Shown here piece by piece: positions 6,969 to 13,204 of a DNA stretch of 20,242 nt. A model generated the notes under the pieces. It was not told where the DNA came from. It saw only the letters and a program-made list of their open reading frames with translations, and did no database searches. The first letter of the stretch is position 1. Each line of letters opens with the position of its first letter. The DNA comes from a virus: positions 1-20,242 of the IMG/VR virus record IMGVR_UViG_3300041407_000299. One strand, written 5' to 3'. A program made the translations under genes and the position numbers.

Positions 6969-7763
6969 TTATCCAACAACGATTTCGCCTTTGGCTCTCT
7001 TAGCGAACAGTTCAGTCTGACTTTTAGCATCAGAAAGCATAATCATGCTCTGCCATTCCTCGCGGGTAATGCTCTTACCAGACCCGCCAGTGCCCTGTTT
7101 CCCACCGCTACCGGGCATCGTCTTGAAGTAGTGCGGACGAGCTTGAGTGAGGCTTTCGATCCATTCTTTAGGAGTTAGCGCGCGGCCAGTTTTACCCATA
7201 GCCACATTGCCGTGCTGATCCCGACTAACAAGCTCACCGTTATCAGTCAGTTCCCAACTATTACCGGCGAGGTTAATCAGATCGTCTATGGCAGTGGGCT
7301 GGAAGAACTCATTCTTCAAAGCTTCATTACCGATCAGTTGCTTAATCTGGAATTGCTTCAAACGCCCTTTTTCGGCGTCAACAGCTTTGCGGAGTTCTTC
7401 TTTTTCGGACTGCTCAGTCTGCAACCGCTCTTGCCATGTTGCATTCGCGGCATTAACACGCTTGTCCATCAGCGCCTGGAAGTCAATCTTACCAGACTTC
7501 AAAGCCGCCTGATCTTCAGCATCCTCGGCTTGCGCGAGAATGGCATTGAGCTGATCCTGGACTTTCTTTTTCTCCGCCAAGATCTCAGCATTCTTTGACT
7601 TCAAACCACCAGTTTCGGCTGCAATAGCTTTGGCCAGTTCAGCTTTAAGAGTCTCTTGGAATTCTGGAGTGGAAGTGATGTTGGGCGTTTCGATATGACC
7701 GGCTGCCGGATCATCTTCGCCGAAAGCTTTGAATACAACCAGTTTTTGCATTTGCTGTTGCAT
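6969..7763 (-). CDS. Head scaffolding protein
   Basis: 264 residues, with a long charged helical, coiled-coil-prone middle (about 35-145: Lys/Glu/Ala/Gln-rich, e.g. KNAEILAEKKKVQDQLNAIL). A Gly-rich linker (GSGGKQGTGGSGKS) and a basic C-terminal helix that could bind coat follow. Scaffolds guide coat assembly and then leave the procapsid. Immediate placement upstream of the P22-like coat supports the role. The start at 7763 has GGGGGA upstream, and the unit has its own extended -10 promoter. Primary sequences of scaffolds are poorly conserved, so the assignment is by composition and synteny. Confidence 0.83.
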   Translation of the reverse strand: MQQQMQKLVVFKAFGEDDPAAGHIETPNITSTPEFQETLKAELAKAIAAETGGLKSKNAEILAEKKKVQDQLNAILAQAEDAEDQAALKSGKIDFQALMDKRVNAANATWQERLQTEQSEKEELRKAVDAEKGRLKQFQIKQLIGNEALKNEFFQPTAIDDLINLAGNSWELTDNGELVSRDQHGNVAMGKTGRALTPKEWIESLTQARPHYFKTMPGSGGKQGTGGSGKSITREEWQSMIMLSDAKSQTELFAKRAKGEIVVG

Positions 7764-7780
7764 GGATCCCCCAAGGATCT

Positions 7781-7807
7781 TCTTATTTTTGTACGACCAT
7801 TATATCA
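7781..7807 (-). promoter_or_regulatory. Extended -10 promoter and leader before the scaffold gene
   Basis: On the minus strand TGATATAAT (7807-7799), a perfect extended -10, is followed by GGTCGTAC and then AAAAATAAGA (7790-7781). The stretch closely resembles that before the RuvC-like gene (TGTTACAAT, AGTCGCATAA, CAATAATAAGA). Confidence 0.7.
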
Positions 7808-7843
7808 ATAAAAAGATCAAAGGGGGATTGACGTGAATTATTT

Positions 7844-8491
7844 TTATATTCTTTGAGGCCTTTTCCGGAAGACTTTGGTTAGTACCTGTAGCTTCTCTAG
7901 ATCGCATAGTGCGTCGACATCATCTAGTAGAGACGGAAGTACGCGTATCTTTCCCCGGAGCGTGGCGTTTAGCACTGTAACCAACAACCCTGTTTCGTAC
8001 ATGCGGCGGAAAATCCAAGGATCAGTACTAGACTCGTAGATCTGGTAAATGTCTTCGGCCAGATCACTGCCACCCAGGTTCTCAATCATCCAGTCGACGA
8101 TTGTGCGTGCAACTTCGGTTTGGCTGCAAACGGCTGCGGAGATTGCCAGGGTTTTGAGGTCAGGGGTGGAAAGTTTTGTAAATCCACCGTTGCTTAGAAA
8201 GTACTCAACAAGTGCTTTGTCGTTCGGTAGCGCGAAGTTACTCACACCCTTTAAGACTTGCACGGTGCCAAAAACCCTGACCAGCTCAATCAGCGATTTG
8301 CGGTGTGCGTCAGTGTACGTGTAGTCAAGTGTGTCACGCCTCAGCATCGCCTCAGCAGCGCGCAGGTCGCGCGACAGGGGCATGTAGATGCATTCCAGGA
8401 CACCACACTCCTGGACTTTGAGGCTAGCCAGTGCAGTGTAGTCAGACTCGACAACACAACCGACGATAAAATCTTTGATCAACTTGCTCAT
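7844..8491 (-). CDS. Unknown helical protein upstream of the scaffold gene
   Basis: From the ATG at 8491 (a GTG three codons earlier is possible) the product is about 215 residues and almost entirely alpha-helical. It is rich in Leu/Asp/Glu with several Cys, and has no membrane span. Helix pairs such as TPDLKTLAISAAVCSQTEVA and the SLLDDVDALCDLEKLQVLTK region suggest a repeat-like helical solenoid, but I cannot name a family. It is the second gene of the block that restarts the structural programme left of the accessory island. Position suggests head assembly or regulation; that is inference only. Confidence 0.68.
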   Translation of the reverse strand: MSKLIKDFIVGCVVESDYTALASLKVQECGVLECIYMPLSRDLRAAEAMLRRDTLDYTYTDAHRKSLIELVRVFGTVQVLKGVSNFALPNDKALVEYFLSNGGFTKLSTPDLKTLAISAAVCSQTEVARTIVDWMIENLGGSDLAEDIYQIYESSTDPWIFRRMYETGLLVTVLNATLRGKIRVLPSLLDDVDALCDLEKLQVLTKVFRKRPQRI

Positions 8492-8511
8492 CTCTCTCAC
8501 CCTTATATTTT

Positions 8512-8862
8512 TTATTTTTCGTTGACCTGAGCCATGACTTCCAACATCAGATAGGCCATGGCGTCGAGATCAAAGGAGTTGATTTTGAAGGTGTACACTT
8601 TGCCATCAAACCGGAACCACTTAGCGCGTCGCAACTCAGTAGTAATTACCTTGCTCAGTGCTCTGATAGCATTTGAGTCACCGGCTTCTGCGCTCGCGCA
8701 CATCTTTACAAGCGGGCCTTGGTATTTAGTACGGAAGATGTCGAGCGGCTGGGTGTAACGTCTTGTGCCGACTTCCCTACGCCCGCTAAAACCGCCGACC
8801 AGGTAAGTTGCACAGATATCAGCGGTTCGAGCTGTAACAGCAGTGATTTCGGGGTTCATCAT
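8512..8862 (-). CDS. Unknown small protein at the start of the scaffold block
   Basis: About 116 residues starting MMNPEITAVTARTADICATY; either of the two adjacent ATGs may be used. It has a basic middle (TTELRRAKWFRFDGKVYTFK) and a helical C-terminus (DLDAMAYLMLEVMAQVNEK). There is no membrane segment and no recognised family. An AAGG lies 6 bases before the first ATG, and a TACAAT -10 plus an ATAATAAAAAGAA leader lies farther upstream. It is separated from the next gene by 20 bases and probably co-transcribed with it. Confidence 0.62.
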   Translation of the reverse strand: MMNPEITAVTARTADICATYLVGGFSGRREVGTRRYTQPLDIFRTKYQGPLVKMCASAEAGDSNAIRALSKVITTELRRAKWFRFDGKVYTFKINSFDLDAMAYLMLEVMAQVNEK

Positions 8863-8877
8863 GATGCCTTATATGAC

Positions 8878-8903
8878 ATTCTTTTTATTATGATTTCATT
8901 GTA
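8878..8903 (-). promoter_or_regulatory. Promoter and leader of the scaffold-coat block
   Basis: The minus strand shows TACAAT (8903-8898) followed closely by ATAATAAAAAGAA (8890-8878), the layout shared by the other minus-strand units. It is the leftmost edge of the 581-base region between 8863 and 9443, which has no convincing protein gene. Confidence 0.5.
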
Positions 8904-9002
8904 TCCATCGCACTTTATCCAAGTCCACAACTTTCGCGCCTATACCTGAAACTATTTAACCGTCAACCCACACTGAAATCAACCAACCTAGTTAAGTTAG
9001 TG

Positions 9003-9092
9003 CTTCTTAGCCAAAATAAGAAGACACGACAACAGCCGGCATCAGCGCAACACAGCCCCATGTAGTGCAGATCCCCCTTTTTGGCTAAGAAG
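9003..9092. repeat. 14-bp perfect inverted repeat with 62-base loop
   Basis: CTTCTTAGCCAAAA (9003-9016) is mirrored exactly by TTTTGGCTAAGAAG (9079-9092). Partial copies of the core (CTTAGTGC-like) flank it at 8997-9004 and 9114-9121. It lies in the noncoding gap at the left border of the accessory island, so it could be a protein-binding site, a recombination scar or a structured RNA. Confidence 0.75.
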
Positions 9093-9135
9093 GACGCTTT
9101 TGACTCACGCCATTCTTAGTGCGCCGGAACAATGG

Positions 9136-9165
9136 TTGACCATCATAATGCTGAACAATGATAAT
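9136..9165 (+). promoter_or_regulatory. Sigma70-like promoter for a short RNA
   Basis: TTGACC at 9136-9141, an 18-base spacer and GATAAT at 9160-9165. A strong terminator ends the unit only about 85 bases downstream. Confidence 0.6.
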
Positions 9166-9171
9166 ATGTGA

Positions 9172-9255
9172 CGCGACTGTATCCAGTGATGCCGCAGAGA
9201 ACTATCAGCAAACTCGGCTCCGCAAAGAAAACCGCCCCGCAAAGGCGGTTTTTTT
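9172..9255 (+). ncRNA. Candidate phage small RNA, about 84 nt
   Basis: A promoter (9136-9165) and an intrinsic terminator (9228-9255) bracket a segment of about 84 bases with no credible coding frame. The only internal ATG, at 9189, lacks a Shine-Dalgarno, and its frame runs straight through the terminator. The 5' half is unstructured by eye and could pair with a target. It does not fold as a tRNA. Function unknown; candidates are a regulatory sRNA acting on phage or host mRNA. Confidence 0.5.
9228..9255 (+). terminator. Strong Rho-independent terminator
   Basis: AAAACCGCC (9228-9236), a 7-base loop and GGCGGTTTT (9244-9252), with seven consecutive T at 9249-9255. No protein gene is present upstream on this strand, which is why a short RNA is proposed. 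Confidence 0.85.
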
Positions 9256-9381
9256 GGCATGCTCGAACTTTGCTATCAACTTACTATCATCGCTGCCAAC
9301 CAGCAATACTAAATACAGCGCCCTTATTGCAGCCGACGCATTTGACATAAAAATTTCTTCGGACATACACGCAAACAATTA

Positions 9382-9410
9382 TTGATCGCCATGACACTCA
9401 TTGCCATTAT
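9382..9410 (+). promoter_or_regulatory. Possible promoter of the 9444 gene
   Basis: TTGATC, 17 bases and CATTAT. An alternative -35, TTGACA at 9342-9347, has a poorer partner. The leader to the ATG would be about 27 bases. Confidence 0.4.
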
Positions 9411-9443
9411 AGATACATAAGCAAATAGCGACAGGATAAACGA

Positions 9444-9800
9444 ATGAAAGATCAAGAAGACCACGTCGTTCTAGGCTATTTCGTTGTGCACACGGGATCG
9501 GGTCATAAGAGTGAGTCCTATGCAACTGAGGCTGAGGCTGAGCAGGTCAGAACAGAGTGGATCGAGGAGCATCTGCAGGGCGATATCAGGTATCTTACAT
9601 ATCGACTTAGTGAGAGCAGAAAGTATCGCTGCGACGACGCACCATCTATATTAGCTGCAATTGAGGCCGGATCTTTCTTGTCGACATCAGATCCTGATTA
9701 TGAATTCCTCAAAGAGCTGGATAGCAATCCAGAGGCGGTTGAAGATATCGCGCGTCGCAGATCACGTTGGCGAATTTGGGTTGCATCATTCGAACTCTAA
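9444..9800 (+). CDS. Accessory-island protein of unknown function
   Basis: 118 residues, acidic, soluble-looking, no signal peptide or membrane span. An AGGA lies 7 bases before the ATG. The N-terminal third (VVLGYFVVHTGSGHKSES, then TEAEAEQVRTEWIEEH) reads as a beta-strand pair plus helix. The C-terminal end (ARRRSRWRIWVASFEL) is basic and aromatic. I recognise no family. It is a monocistronic unit with a terminator 20 bases after the stop, as expected for a moron gene. DNA-mimic or inhibitor roles would fit its acidity but are speculation. Confidence 0.68.
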   Translation: MKDQEDHVVLGYFVVHTGSGHKSESYATEAEAEQVRTEWIEEHLQGDIRYLTYRLSESRKYRCDDAPSILAAIEAGSFLSTSDPDYEFLKELDSNPEAVEDIARRRSRWRIWVASFEL

Positions 9801-9819
9801 AGCCGTAACACCTTACACC

Positions 9820-9840
9820 AGGCCCTACGGGGCCTTTTTT
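9820..9840 (+). terminator. Terminator with UACG tetraloop
   Basis: AGGCCC, TACG loop, GGGCCT and a T-run. The C(UACG)G loop is an extra-stable UNCG-type tetraloop. The same hairpin recurs at 10852. Confidence 0.85.
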
Positions 9841-9853
9841 GCGCACAAACCTT

Positions 9854-9882
9854 TTGACGACAAACAACGGCAAAGCTATAAC
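9854..9882 (+). promoter_or_regulatory. Sigma70 promoter of the 9908 gene, repeated unit copy 1
   Basis: TTGACG at 9854-9859, exactly 17 bases, then TATAAC at 9877-9882. It directly follows the terminator at 9820. Near copies lie at 10892 and 11028. Confidence 0.75.
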
Positions 9883-9907
9883 AACTCATTGGCACCTGGA
9901 GCTAATG

Positions 9908-10147
9908 ATGAGCACTGAAATAACCTTTGACGAAGCCCTCGACGCTGCGATCCTCAAGCTTGGAGTTGATCGCGTGGTTGAGCTGTGCGCATCAAATTTT
10001 GAAATACTGGAGATTGATGACGAGTTGCATGAAATTCAGCTATGGGATCGGATCTACAAACGCGATGCTTGCACCTTTAGACGCAACGGTCGTCATTTCT
10101 TTATCGCGGATATAGAACAAGCCAGAAAATATCTAACATCAATTTGA
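9908..10147 (+). CDS. Accessory-island small protein of unknown function
   Basis: 79 residues (MSTEITFDEALDAAILKLGV onward), start chosen at the second of two adjacent ATGs, 6 bases after GGAG. The longer upstream frame to 9839 would cross the promoter. The sequence predicts an N-terminal helix pair (TFDEALDAAILKLGVDRVVE) and a C-terminal basic, beta-rich part (RDACTFRRNGRHFFIADIE). It has no membrane span and no recognised family. A good promoter lies 26 bases upstream. Expressed independently, probably also from a lysogen if the phage is temperate. Confidence 0.65.
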   Translation: MSTEITFDEALDAAILKLGVDRVVELCASNFEILEIDDELHEIQLWDRIYKRDACTFRRNGRHFFIADIEQARKYLTSI

Positions 10148-10218
10148 AGACAAAGCACCTCCGTGACATCTTAGTCGCAACGCGTGGCTCTAGGACAGGT
10201 GTTTCACGCGATATCATC

Positions 10219-10247
10219 TTGACATCTTTCGCCATTTTGGCATCATT
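10219..10247 (+). promoter_or_regulatory. Possible promoter of the lipoprotein gene
   Basis: TTGACA at 10219-10224 with 17 bases to a weak -10 (ATCATT). A CATTAA two bases farther on is an alternative. The -35 is perfect, the -10 uncertain. Confidence 0.4.
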
Positions 10248-10282
10248 AAACCTTCGATAATGCTCCATGGATCCGAAGCTTT

Positions 10283-10831
10283 ATGAACCTATTCAAAGTG
10301 ACATTGCTGGCTTCCTCGCTTGCCCTGCTTTCCGCTTGCGGTGGAAGTGACAAAATTGACGGCTCGACAGAAGCCAAGTTTTCAGCATCGATGACTTCAA
10401 TCAGTCAAAATATTGATATCGCCAAAAAGGACGAGTTTGATCGTTCCTTATCAATAGTGCGGGCGTCTTACGGAAATGACCGTGCCGGAATGGCTAAGGC
10501 TTTGGATGGTAAAGATGCTGATGCTGTCATTGCCCTCTCCGCCGAAATAAGCAAAGCCCAGGCTGAAAAAGAGCTGGCGGACGCTAAAGCTGCTCAGGCG
10601 GTACATCTCGAACAAGCCAGAGTTGAATTGGCTCAACGCAAGCAGAAAATAGAGGAACTGAAAGCCCATCGCCTCGCTACTGGTGAGAATGGTGGTGAAC
10701 CGTCGAAACTGGAACTGTTGCTCAGCAATGGTTTGCCAAACAGTGAAAGGCGAGTGAGCAATTTAGAGAAAATGACTCCAGAGCAATATAAATCTGCTGA
10801 CAAAAACGGTATAGGGTCTATTGAGCTGTAA
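10283..10831 (+). CDS. DUF6694-like lipoprotein
   Basis: 182 residues. The signal peptide MNLFKVTLLASSLALLSAC has a clear lipobox (LSAC, lipidated Cys19) and Gly at +2, which favours the outer membrane. The segment after it (STEAKFSASMTSISQNIDIA) resembles the start of DUF6694-family lipoproteins, common in Pseudomonas-like bacteria. A long Ala/Lys/Glu-rich helix, possibly a coiled coil, spans about 87-133. Phage lipoproteins of this kind can mask receptors or block entry of related phages, as known for T5 Llp, but no such function is shown here. It is monocistronic, with a terminator 20 bases after the stop. The family name is remembered and unconfirmed. Confidence 0.75.
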   Translation: MNLFKVTLLASSLALLSACGGSDKIDGSTEAKFSASMTSISQNIDIAKKDEFDRSLSIVRASYGNDRAGMAKALDGKDADAVIALSAEISKAQAEKELADAKAAQAVHLEQARVELAQRKQKIEELKAHRLATGENGGEPSKLELLLSNGLPNSERRVSNLEKMTPEQYKSADKNGIGSIEL

Positions 10832-10851
10832 TTACCTTCGACATATTGATC

Positions 10852-10871
10852 AGGCCCTACGGGGCCTTTTT
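10852..10871 (+). terminator. Terminator with UACG tetraloop, second copy
   Basis: Same AGGCCC-TACG-GGGCCT hairpin as at 9820, followed by a T-run. It ends the lipoprotein transcript. Confidence 0.85.
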
Positions 10872-10891
10872 CATGCGCAACCCGTTTCGCT

Positions 10892-10920
10892 TTGACGACA
10901 AACACCAGCACAGCTATAGC
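10892..10920 (+). promoter_or_regulatory. Sigma70 promoter, repeated unit copy 2
   Basis: TTGACG, 17 bases, TATAGC. The spacer starts ACAAACA as in copy 1. No clear gene follows directly; a 21-codon frame from the ATG at 10925 has no ribosome site. The copy may be a relic or may add to the next promoter. Confidence 0.6.
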
Positions 10921-11027
10921 ACCCATGCGCGTCTACTTTGTGTGTGATGATGGTAGGTGTCACATCAAGCCGGCGCCACGAAATCCCTGAATAACTCACT
11001 GGCGATGCAAACTTTGCGTACAAACGT

Positions 11028-11056
11028 TTGACGGCAAACACCCCGACAGCTATAAG
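11028..11056 (+). promoter_or_regulatory. Sigma70 promoter of the 33-residue membrane protein, copy 3
   Basis: TTGACG at 11028-11033, 17 bases, TATAAG at 11051-11056. The predicted start near 11063 leaves a leader of about 28 bases to the ATG at 11091. Confidence 0.75.
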
Positions 11057-11090
11057 GAGGCCATTCGCCATCAAGGCATAGGGAGTTGAT

Positions 11091-11192
11091 ATGAATAGCG
11101 GTACGAAAAAGATGGTAGCAGGAGCTAGTATGATGATTGTTGGTTTCGGTTTAATAGTTTTAGTCGAATTCGCTAAGCGCTCTACATCGTAA
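11091..11192 (+). CDS. 33-residue single-span membrane protein
   Basis: A short frame, MNSGTKKMVAGASMMIVGFG and then LIVLVEFAKRSTS, is preceded by GGGAG five bases before the ATG. A consensus-like promoter lies upstream and a strong hairpin terminator 15 bases after the stop. The complete promoter-ribosome site-frame-terminator set makes it very likely to be a real gene despite its size. Residues 8-25 form one membrane span with a basic n-side and a basic C-terminus. Small phage membrane proteins can inhibit host enzymes, affect superinfection or act as toxins; none can be chosen from sequence alone. Confidence 0.65.
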   Translation: MNSGTKKMVAGASMMIVGFGLIVLVEFAKRSTS

Positions 11193-11207
11193 TCTCTAAT
11201 TAGTAAA

Positions 11208-11232
11208 AGCCCCGACAGGCCGGGGCTATTAT
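11208..11232. terminator. Bidirectional terminator
   Basis: AGCCCCG (11208-11214), a 6-base loop and CGGGGCT (11221-11227). T-rich on the minus-strand side (TTTT) and weaker on the plus side (ATT). It serves the small membrane protein gene and the convergent PIN-like gene. Confidence 0.8.
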
Positions 11233-11259
11233 GAAGCGCAAATAACACTTGCACGCCCA

Positions 11260-12327
11260 CTATCCGCACATAAGCTTTTCTAGCTCAGTAATCTCGCACT
11301 GTTGCAATCCGGGAAGGAAGTAATTCATATTGAAGTGCAAGACGCCAGGCTGATCATCAACAACAATGAATTTGCTCATATCGTTCCACAGATGAATGAG
11401 ATCTTTGTCTGCAGTAACAAAGTACACGTTACTCCCGTGATTCCTTATCTCGCTTAGGAGGAGGAACAGGGAATAAATGTCGAGAGCACCGTTGAATGAG
11501 TGCCCTTCTTGGATGAAGTTTGGTTTATTGAATTTAAGGAGCTTCAATGTTGGGTTGTGTTTTGCGCCGGTGATGGCCTTAAACACGATGGCAGCGAATA
11601 TAAGATGCATATCTTGCACATTTGCCAATCTTGCTAAAGCCAGAATCTCCTTGAAGCCGTCGACGGTCTGAGGGAAAACCTTGCCAGACTCATACCTCCT
11701 ATATGCTTCATCGATGAATTCAAGTATGGCCTCAAGGCCGAGGAAAAACTGAGCTGCAGCCTTATGCAGATACTGAACAGAATCAGCGGTTGCTTTTACA
11801 GTAAGATTTGGAGCTCGATCCTTCATCTTGTTCTTGAAAAACTCAAGCTCTTGCCGCATTTCATCTAAAGTAGGCAACCGTTTGTCAAACCTATTGTTGC
11901 CCTCTAAGAGAATAGGCTTAGGATCAATGGTGATTTCTCTGTTCTGAAAAAAATCAACCACTACCTTTATAGAGTTTACTTGAGGATTACCCGCCTTATC
12001 AATATGCTTTTTTATGGTTCCGAAAGCATTTTTATCGAACAATACGACTGACCCATTTGGTATGAAAGCAAGTGGACGCCAGCCGCCAGGAGAAAGTGCA
12101 ATTGCGTCTCCTTTTGAATGGATAAGGCAAACAGGTATTTCCGAATACTCCTTGAAGTCTTTCTTACCATTTTTTTGATACGAAACGTTTCGCGCCTTTA
12201 ACTTAAGCTCAACACCTGAGTCATAGCTAACAAAATCCTGCCAGTCAAAATCAACGAGATCTGACTCATTGAAACTGATGTATAACTCTCCATCGATCTT
12301 GAACCAAAAAACGTCATTGCTTGGCAT
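11260..12327 (-). CDS. PIN-like domain nuclease candidate with unique N-terminal region
   Basis: 355 residues. Three acidic sites match the layout of a PIN/FEN nuclease fold: D98 in VVLFDKNAF at the end of the first strand, D283 in NGALDIYS, and D307/D309 in VYFVTADKDLI before a helix. The part between them is large and helical (about 153-260). The first 90 residues form a beta-rich region of unknown type that I cannot name. PIN-like enzymes usually cut RNA with metal ions. AAGGA lies 7 bases before the ATG at 12327. The gene looks more AT-rich than its neighbours, suggesting a separate origin. It lies next to an exonuclease gene in the same orientation, and a GC hairpin sits just upstream. 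Alternative: an inactive PIN-like regulator. Confidence 0.72.
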   Translation of the reverse strand: MPSNDVFWFKIDGELYISFNESDLVDFDWQDFVSYDSGVELKLKARNVSYQKNGKKDFKEYSEIPVCLIHSKGDAIALSPGGWRPLAFIPNGSVVLFDKNAFGTIKKHIDKAGNPQVNSIKVVVDFFQNREITIDPKPILLEGNNRFDKRLPTLDEMRQELEFFKNKMKDRAPNLTVKATADSVQYLHKAAAQFFLGLEAILEFIDEAYRRYESGKVFPQTVDGFKEILALARLANVQDMHLIFAAIVFKAITGAKHNPTLKLLKFNKPNFIQEGHSFNGALDIYSLFLLLSEIRNHGSNVYFVTADKDLIHLWNDMSKFIVVDDQPGVLHFNMNYFLPGLQQCEITELEKLMCG

Positions 12328-12349
12328 GAAAAATCCTTCTTCATTAATA

Positions 12350-12365
12350 GGGCCCCGCAGGGCCC
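12350..12365. repeat. GC hairpin in leader of the PIN-like gene
   Basis: GGGCCC, a 4-base CGCA loop (plus strand), GGGCCC, placed about 22 bases before the PIN-like ATG. There is no real T-tract on either side. Its flanks resemble those of the hairpin upstream of the exonuclease gene. Confidence 0.6.
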
Positions 12366-12406
12366 ATTTGCACTCAAGCTGACATCATACTGCTAGCACG
12401 GCGAGG

Positions 12407-13051
12407 TCAGCCAGCACGCAGAATCTCGCCCACGAGCAGACCCAGGTTCCGGGCATCATCAATACCTCTGTGGTACTGACCTACCCACCTAATCCCAGCG
12501 CTTTCGACGGCAGGTCGCAGGCTCATGGCTTTGCAATTGAATATCTTCCAGTGCCACATCTTGACGTTGGTGTGCTTCAAGCCTTCAAGCATCGGGGACG
12601 AACCGGCGCGCGCTGCATCTATCTCGAGCTGCTTTGCATCGTAGTCACCCCATGAGCACCACATCAGCCCGCCCGCTTTGAACGGAGCAAGGTACTCATC
12701 AAGCCTTTGACGAACCTGGTCATACGTCCCGGCGCTGTCGACATCGACCTGGTCGATTGTGGTCAAGCGCTTGCAGAAAGACGTCAGAACCGGATTCAAC
12801 ACAGGCCGCACAAAACAGCAGAACTCACTGACAATGGTCGCCCCCTGATGCAGATCTAGAACTACGGCGCCCACCTCTATGGTTTCCATCTCGTCACGGT
12901 GAACCAGAAGCTTATGATCAAGCTTTTGCTCGTCTGTAAGACCTTCCGGATACTCATCACAAGTCGCTTCGAGATCGACGCACAAGAGATACCTGGTACT
13001 TCCCAGGAACTCCCGCAGAGCCTGAAGATGCTGAGGCTTTTTGATCTGCAT
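12407..13051 (-). CDS. DEDDh 3'-5' exonuclease, ERI-1/KapD-like
   Basis: 214 residues from the ATG at 13051, which has GGAGGAGA just upstream; the frame extends to 13081 but the longer start would lie in a hairpin. Catalytic residues of the DEDDh class are visible: D26 and E28 in CVDLEATC, D136/D138 in SWGDYDAKQL, and H194 and D199 in HRGIDDARN. The SWGDYD and HRGIDDARN motifs are typical of the ERI-1/KapD branch, whose members trim RNA 3' ends. There is no nucleic-acid-binding extra domain. The PIN-like gene follows 80 bases downstream on the same strand, so they may act together. Confident in fold and activity; substrate unknown. Confidence 0.88.
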   Translation of the reverse strand: MQIKKPQHLQALREFLGSTRYLLCVDLEATCDEYPEGLTDEQKLDHKLLVHRDEMETIEVGAVVLDLHQGATIVSEFCCFVRPVLNPVLTSFCKRLTTIDQVDVDSAGTYDQVRQRLDEYLAPFKAGGLMWCSWGDYDAKQLEIDAARAGSSPMLEGLKHTNVKMWHWKIFNCKAMSLRPAVESAGIRWVGQYHRGIDDARNLGLLVGEILRAG

Positions 13052-13073
13052 ACTCTCCTCCGTGACAGCAAAA

Positions 13074-13090
13074 GGGCCCACGCGGGGCCC
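13074..13090 (-). terminator. Hairpin terminator or attenuator before the exonuclease gene
   Basis: GGGCCC, a 5-base loop, GGGCCC, followed on the minus strand by TTTT. It is only 22 bases upstream of the exonuclease ATG, with no room for a promoter in between, so transcripts must pass it. This suggests attenuation. A leader frame MSRLAEYRQLE (13156-13121, minus) with GGAG before it precedes the hairpin. Confidence 0.6.
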
Positions 13091-13119
13091 TTGTTTGTAC
13101 TCAACCAGTTTTATTCAAG

Positions 13120-13148
13120 TTGACGGTATTCTGCTAATCGTGACATTT
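13120..13148 (+). promoter_or_regulatory. Degenerate repeated promoter unit upstream of the membrane operon
   Basis: TTGACG at 13120-13125 follows a GC hairpin and a TTTGTACTCAA segment, as in the units at 9820 and 10852, but the -10 at 17 bases (ACATTT) is poor. TATATA at 13174-13179 is another possible -10 for the operon. Confidence 0.35.
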
Positions 13149-13180
13149 TTATGCTCCAGTAAGATATTCAGAGTATATAC

Positions 13181-13204
13181 GTAAGTGCCATATTTCGCAC
13201 TTAC
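13181..13204. repeat. 8-bp perfect inverted repeat in the membrane-operon leader
   Basis: GTAAGTGC, 8 bases, GCACTTAC. It lies just downstream of TATATA at 13174-13179, near the predicted transcription start, so it could be an operator or a 5' hairpin. Confidence 0.6.

Noticed and set aside
6819-7178. 119-codon plus-strand frame with a hydrophobic start opposite coat and scaffold
   Set aside because: It crosses the coat leader and intergenic hairpin and lies antisense to the scaffold gene; no ribosome site.
10264-10281. Cluster of NcoI, BamHI and HindIII-like sites resembling a cloning polylinker
   Set aside because: No vector sequence around it and natural genes continue on both sides; coincidence is more likely than an artefact.
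10925-10990. 21-codon plus-strand frame after the promoter at 10892
   Set aside because: No Shine-Dalgarno, and the ATG lies at or before the predicted transcription start; too weak to call a gene.
10871-11269. 132-codon minus-strand frame opposite the small membrane protein
   Set aside because: It spans the terminator at 11208, two plus-strand promoters and the membrane-protein gene, and has no ribosome site; judged a shadow.
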